In this document: piece after piece, positions 59,479 through 64,000 of the stretch
How positions within the stretch are numbered: position 1 is the stretch's first letter
Layout: each line of letters opens with the position of its first letter
Assembly: GCA_031216445.1 (NCBI GenBank)
Contig: CM062219.1
Span: 4,167,001 to 4,231,000, forward strand
Source of the DNA: Lateolabrax maculatus
Taxonomy: Eukaryota > Chordata > Actinopteri > Acropomatiformes > Lateolabracidae
DNA length: 64,000 nt
Direction: 5' to 3'
Notes under the pieces: model-generated
What the model was told of the DNA's origin: nothing
Databases searched by the model: none
Seen by the model: the letters and a program-made list of their open reading frames with translations, nothing else
Program-made: the position numbers and the translations under genes

Positions 59479-62400
59479 ATGAGGATTGAGGTCACTCTCC
59501 AGCTGGGCTTCTGTGGCCTGTGTCTAACTCTGGCATTTCTTGCAGAAGGAATGTATGTATATTTCCTATTTCATTTACACAAGCAAGGATGTTGTTTGTA
59601 TTCACTTACAAAGAATTTGGTACTAGACAAGCAGCTGCATCAGTTAATATGTGTATTTCAGGGGACAGGAACTTCCTGATCCACCAGCAGTAAACTGTGC
59701 TTGGAGCCGCTGGTCAGAGTGGACTTCTTGTGATCCCTGCACGAAAATCAGAGTGAGTCCATTAAAACTGTAGTGAACGCCAACAAAACCCAATTTTGCC
59801 AAAAACGCAGTAACTATGCTTATTTGGCCAAAATTTAATTACGGCCGCAATCTGACTCCCTGACGTTTATTTTATTTATTTGTTTGTATTTTTTATTTTT
59901 TTATGGAGGGGAAGAGATACAGATTGATATTTGAAAAAATCTCGGAAAAAAATAAACTTTAGGGAGCTTTAGCTAACAGGAAATCGTGGGTAAATTAATT
60001 TATTCAGTTTTCCTCATTTCCTGTAATTGAAAAATAATTCAATTTTGTGTGTCGATACTGTACCCTTTAGATTGTCCATACACAAGTTGCAGTATCTGTG
60101 TTAAATTTCCTTTTAAGGTTTTATGGAGGTCCGCCACAATTAGTCTAAAAAGGCATAACATTTATGTTTTTCAACTTATATAACACAGTTTAACTAAGAG
60201 CCTTAAACTTCAAACCCTTTTTTCTCAACTTCACTGTTTCTTTAATTATTGCTTTCTGCCTTTGTAAGAAAGTGTAGATGTTTATGTGTGGTATCATTTG
60301 TGATCCTCAGAGGCGTTCTCGAGGTGTAGAAGTGTTTGGCCAGTTTGGTGGTGAGTCCTGCCAGGGACCAATAGGGGAAAGGGAAGCCTGTATAACCAAC
60401 GCTGAATGTCCGCCACCGTCTTCGCCTGCGTGCTCCGACTCAGAGTTCCTGTGCGAGTCAGGTACTTTAGCTACACAGCCCCTCCCTATTTCAATATTTT
60501 AGGCCCTATCAGTTTAACCCCCATCTTCACACAGGTGATTGCATCAAAAAGAGATTACTGTGCAATGGGGACTTTGACTGTGAGGATACATCAGATGAGG
60601 ACTGCGAAGAACCTTTGTATAAACCCTGTGGTGCGTTAGTCCTGGAAAACAATGAGCAAGGCAGGACAGCAGGATACGGGTAAGAGTGAATTATTAAAGA
60701 GCTAATTCATTAGGAATCAAAGAGTCAATATACAGTAATATGAAAGTAAGATGGCTTTGTCACCACAGTGGAGAGCCCCTTGCCCATTCCTGATGACCAT
60801 ACATAAAAACATGAATCCAAACAATATTCAGAGGAGAAACTTATTTAAAACGTCTATACATGTATACTATATATACAGACATATGAGTGGTATCAATCTT
60901 CTCTCTGCGAGAAAGAGAATGAGCCCACTTCCCACAATGTCCAACTATTCCTTACAAGTAATAGAACCTGTATGTGAGTCGTATGCTCAAGTACTCTTCA
61001 AACCTTTGAATTTCAGCTAAGTAGGAATAACACTGTATCTTGTGGCCACTGTGTCCATACACCAGAATCAACATCTTGGGTTCAGATCCTCGAATGAACC
61101 CCTTCTACAACGATTACTTCAATGGGAGGTGTGATCGAGTGAAAAATCCAAACACCGGGAAGTACGACAGGCTTCCCTGGAATGTTGGTGTCCTAAACTA
61201 TCAGGTTAGCCACAATCAATCCTATTTCATCCCTCGGACGCATTCACTATGTGTTAGTGCCTTTGTGGGTGTGTGTGTAAGGTTATTATGATTATACAAT
61301 ATGTAACAGTTTGGCTCCCTGTCTTTCCAGACTCTAGTGGAAGAAACCGTCTCTAGAGAAATCTATGAGGACACACACAGCCTCCTGAGGGAATTGCTGA
61401 AAGAGATGAGTGTTAAAGTTGATGCTGGACTTTCCTTCAAATTCAAACTAACTGAGCCGTCCGTGTTCGATGCTTCTCTAACGTTGAAGTTAGAGTCTGA
61501 ATACGAGAAGAAAACAATGATTAAGGACGTCTCAGAGTACACCACAATCAAGGTAAATGTCAGCCAGTGACAAGAAATTCACATTGCAATTTATAAGTTG
61601 TGCACAGCACATTTGAACTAAACTAAAAAAATACAAAATTGTGTAATCTCAAACATCTGCATTCTGTATAAAAGGGATAATTCAGATTTTTTTAAGTGGG
61701 GCTGTATGAGGTAATTATCCATAGTCAGTGTATTACCTACAGTAAATGGCGGTCAGCACGGCCACAGTTTGGAGAAGCAGGTAGCTGTACCACCACAGAA
61801 GTTAAGCAGTGTTCTGCTGTGGACGGGGTCAGCAGCAAAAAAATCTAAAAAATCAGTTTAAAGTGTACACTATATTTAGAATATTTTCTTCCTTAGGAAA
61901 AAAAGGCTATTTGTCCACAACCATTGCTTAGCTTCTGTGCCGGAACAGCTGCCTGCTTCTCCAAACTCTGCTAAGTACGTCATACAACCCCACTTCAAAA
62001 AATCTGAACTATCCCTTTAACACTTCTCTCCTGCACACAGAACAACAGCTTTATGCGGGTCAAGGGCAGAGTACAGCTGAGCACCTACAGGATGCGCTCC
62101 CGTGAGCTCAAAACGGCCAAAGAATTCCTGGAGCAGGTCGAATATTTGCCTTTGCAGTATGAGAAGGGTATTTATTTTGCCTTCCTGGAGGACTATGGAA
62201 CTCACTACACCAAAAACGGGAAGACTGGCGGCGAATATGAGTTGATCTACGTTCTCAACCAGGACGCCATCAAGGAAAGACGTATGTGTGTACCGGAGCA
62301 AGTGTCTCTTTTCACACTTGGATTTTCAACAGTTAAATTTCTGTCTTGAGATTTGAGAAGTCACAATGTTGAAAAGTGATAAACACCCATCCTCTATACT

Positions 62401-64000
62401 TCATGATTGTTCCAGGTCTGACAGAGAGAAAGGTTCAAGACTGCATCAAATTAGGCATCACGGCAGAACTGAGTGGAGTGAATGTGACTGGAATAGAAGG
62501 ACACTTCAAACCTGAGCATTGTAATGATGTAACAGCAAAAAAAGAAGGTCTGATTTCCCTCTCTTACATGATCACAATGATTAGTAAAGCTTATAAAGTT
62601 AAGATTTAAAAGATAGGTGCAGATTTTTGTATAACTCTTTGTATTAAAATAGACTTATAACAATCTGAATCTATCCTTTAAAACCTAACCTGAATTTTCT
62701 TATGAGGACATTGTGCACAGACACTGTGTTGAGTGTGAGTAATGTTTACATGAATGTAATCAGTTGTGGAAAGTCACTAAAAGTTGGGGCCCTGTTGCTA
62801 CACAGATAAAAGTGAAGGGAAAGCAGTGGTGGACAAGGTGATGACGTCAGTAAAAGGAGGTACTCTAGAAACTGCTGTTGCCATGAGGGCTAAATTGAAT
62901 AAGGAAGGGGTGATGGACATCGCCACGTATCAGGCCTGGGCCCGGACCATCGCGGATGCTCCAGCGCTGATTAACAGTGAGGTAGGAATGAGCTCAAAGC
63001 TGTAACAACATCATTATGGGTGTCACACTATGATGACAATGTCTTTAGCAATGTTGGCAGCATGGCAGTGTCAGTCAGTCTGTCAGTGGGGTGGTCAGTC
63101 CACCACTTTGGTGCAGACTGACATATCTCAACTATCAGATAGATCACCATGAGATTTTGGACAGACATCCATGGTGCCCACACAAGGTATCCTGCTGACT
63201 TTGGTGATCCTCTGATGTTTCATCTAGCACCATCTTGAGGTTGACATGGGACGTTTTTAGTGAACTATTGGATGGATCGCCATGGTGTGTGGTACAGACC
63301 TTCATGTCCACCTCAGGAGGATTTGTAGCAACGTTGGTGACTACCTGAATTGTCACTAGGGTCAAAATATTAATTTTAATATAATAAATGTTTCGCCTAA
63401 TACTTTGATTTCTGACCAAAACTAATCACATTCCCATCACTCAGCTTTACTTTGTGTTCACTGCTAATTATTAAATGATAACATGATAAAGAAGATGGTG
63501 AACATGGCCAGCATTTTAGCATTTAGCTCAAAGCACTGCTTGGGCCAAATGAAAGATGATGTGATTTAATTACTCTGTTATCATATTCTCTTGTTTCTGA
63601 CAGCCTGAGCCCATCTACATGTTAATTCCATTGTCTATGCCAGACGCTAACACCAGGATATCCAACCTGAAGCGGGCCACGGCCGACTATGTGGCAGAGT
63701 ATAACGTGTGCAAGTGCAAGCCTTGTCATAACGGAGGCACTCTCACTCTGCTGGATGGAAAGTGTATGTGCCTGTGCCCTCACCTGTTTGAAGGCTTGGC
63801 CTGCCAAAACTTCAAGAGTGATAAGACACAAACCGCAAGTAAGAGTAAACCGAGGGAGAAAATAAAAAATAAAAAACATACAGTATCCCAACATACCAGC
63901 ACGGCCATTCGTATCACTTCAGGTTTCTTTTATGTGCTAATCCGTACAATATTTTGCAGGTACAAGACCTCCTGTTAACCAGGAAGGTAACTGGTCATGC
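59479..64000 (+). CDS. c9: Complement component C9, complete except for its last exon
   Basis: Exons: 59479-59552, 59662-59752, 60311-60461, 60535-60679, 61066-61204, 61331-61552, 62041-62281, 62416-62547, 62806-62981, 63604-63838, 63960 to the edge (549 codons so far, in frame). Domains in order: signal peptide ([10 protein letters not shown], then a hydrophobic core); first thrombospondin repeat ([12 protein letters not shown]); LDL-receptor class A ([17 protein letters not shown]); the MACPF pore domain with its signature YGTHY at 62194-62208 (residues 326-330); an EGF-like module ([10 protein letters not shown] to [11 protein letters not shown]). The last visible exon starts a second thrombospondin repeat (NWSC at the boundary), as in fish C9. 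The protein is secreted, mainly by liver, and is recruited by C5b-8 to polymerise into the membrane attack pore. C6, C7 and C8 have other module sets, so C9 is the best fit. It is divergent from dab2, matching known DAB2-C9 linkage. Confidence 0.95.
63120..63548 (+). mobile_element. Interspersed teleost repeat, copy 2 (c9 intron)
   Basis: The same ordered blocks as the copy at 26.93-27.50 kb: ACATCCATGGTGCCCACACA, GACTTTGGTGATCCTCTGAT, AAGATGGTGAACATGGCCAG and TTTAGCTCAAAGCACTGCTT. It lies between the c9 exons ending 62981 and starting 63604. Confidence 0.65.

Overview
The window is vertebrate nuclear DNA, almost certainly from a ray-finned (teleost) fish. The genes have short exons with canonical GT/AG junctions and AT-rich introns. 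There are many CA/GT microsatellites. Several interspersed repeats have ends I know to be abundant in teleosts. The complement C9 gene runs into a second, C-terminal thrombospondin repeat, which fish C9 has and mammalian C9 lacks. I see no prokaryotic operons, CRISPR arrays, phage or plasmid features, tRNA or rRNA genes, or intact viral genes.

Layout, left to right: (1) 672-1495 (+), the last two coding exons of the aquaglyceroporin aqp3. (2) 2.0-10.4 kb, intergenic DNA holding a nested transposon and LINE-type 3' ends. (3) 10443-14345 (+), an ARID-domain DNA-binding gene of the ARID5/ARID6 class. (4) 19600-28729 (-), most of rhotekin (rtkn), with HR1 Rho-binding, anillin-like and PH segments; its 3' exons are not securely found and one 3.5 kb intron carries MITEs. 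(5) 30452-42581 (-), complete coding sequence of bdp1, the TFIIIB B'' subunit: 28 coding exons, 2,484 codons, and a non-coding first exon near 43.63-43.73 kb under a ZNF143/YY1-type promoter. (6) 45478-50752 (-), complete coding sequence of dab2 (801 codons), with a non-coding first exon ending near 53.6 kb. (7) 59479 to the window end (+), complement component c9, complete except for its last exon.

I derived exon boundaries by hand. Each gene keeps reading frame across every junction, and the summed exon lengths are whole multiples of three for bdp1 (7,455 nt), dab2 (2,406 nt) and the arid gene (1,833 nt). That is the main evidence for the models.

The genes are neighbours, not a pathway: water/glycerol transport, chromatin binding, Rho signalling, Pol III initiation, endocytic adaptor, membrane attack complex. 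The dab2-c9 pairing is also known in mammals. The items most worth a second look are a recent in-frame 1,008-nt tandem duplication inside the giant bdp1 exon, a 22-bp near-perfect hairpin at 56.74 kb in the dab2-c9 interval, a nested transposon at 5.6-6.6 kb, several orphan open exons of unknown identity on the plus strand around rtkn, and (TG)n tracts used as the polypyrimidine tract at two rtkn acceptors. I found no convincing new biological system.
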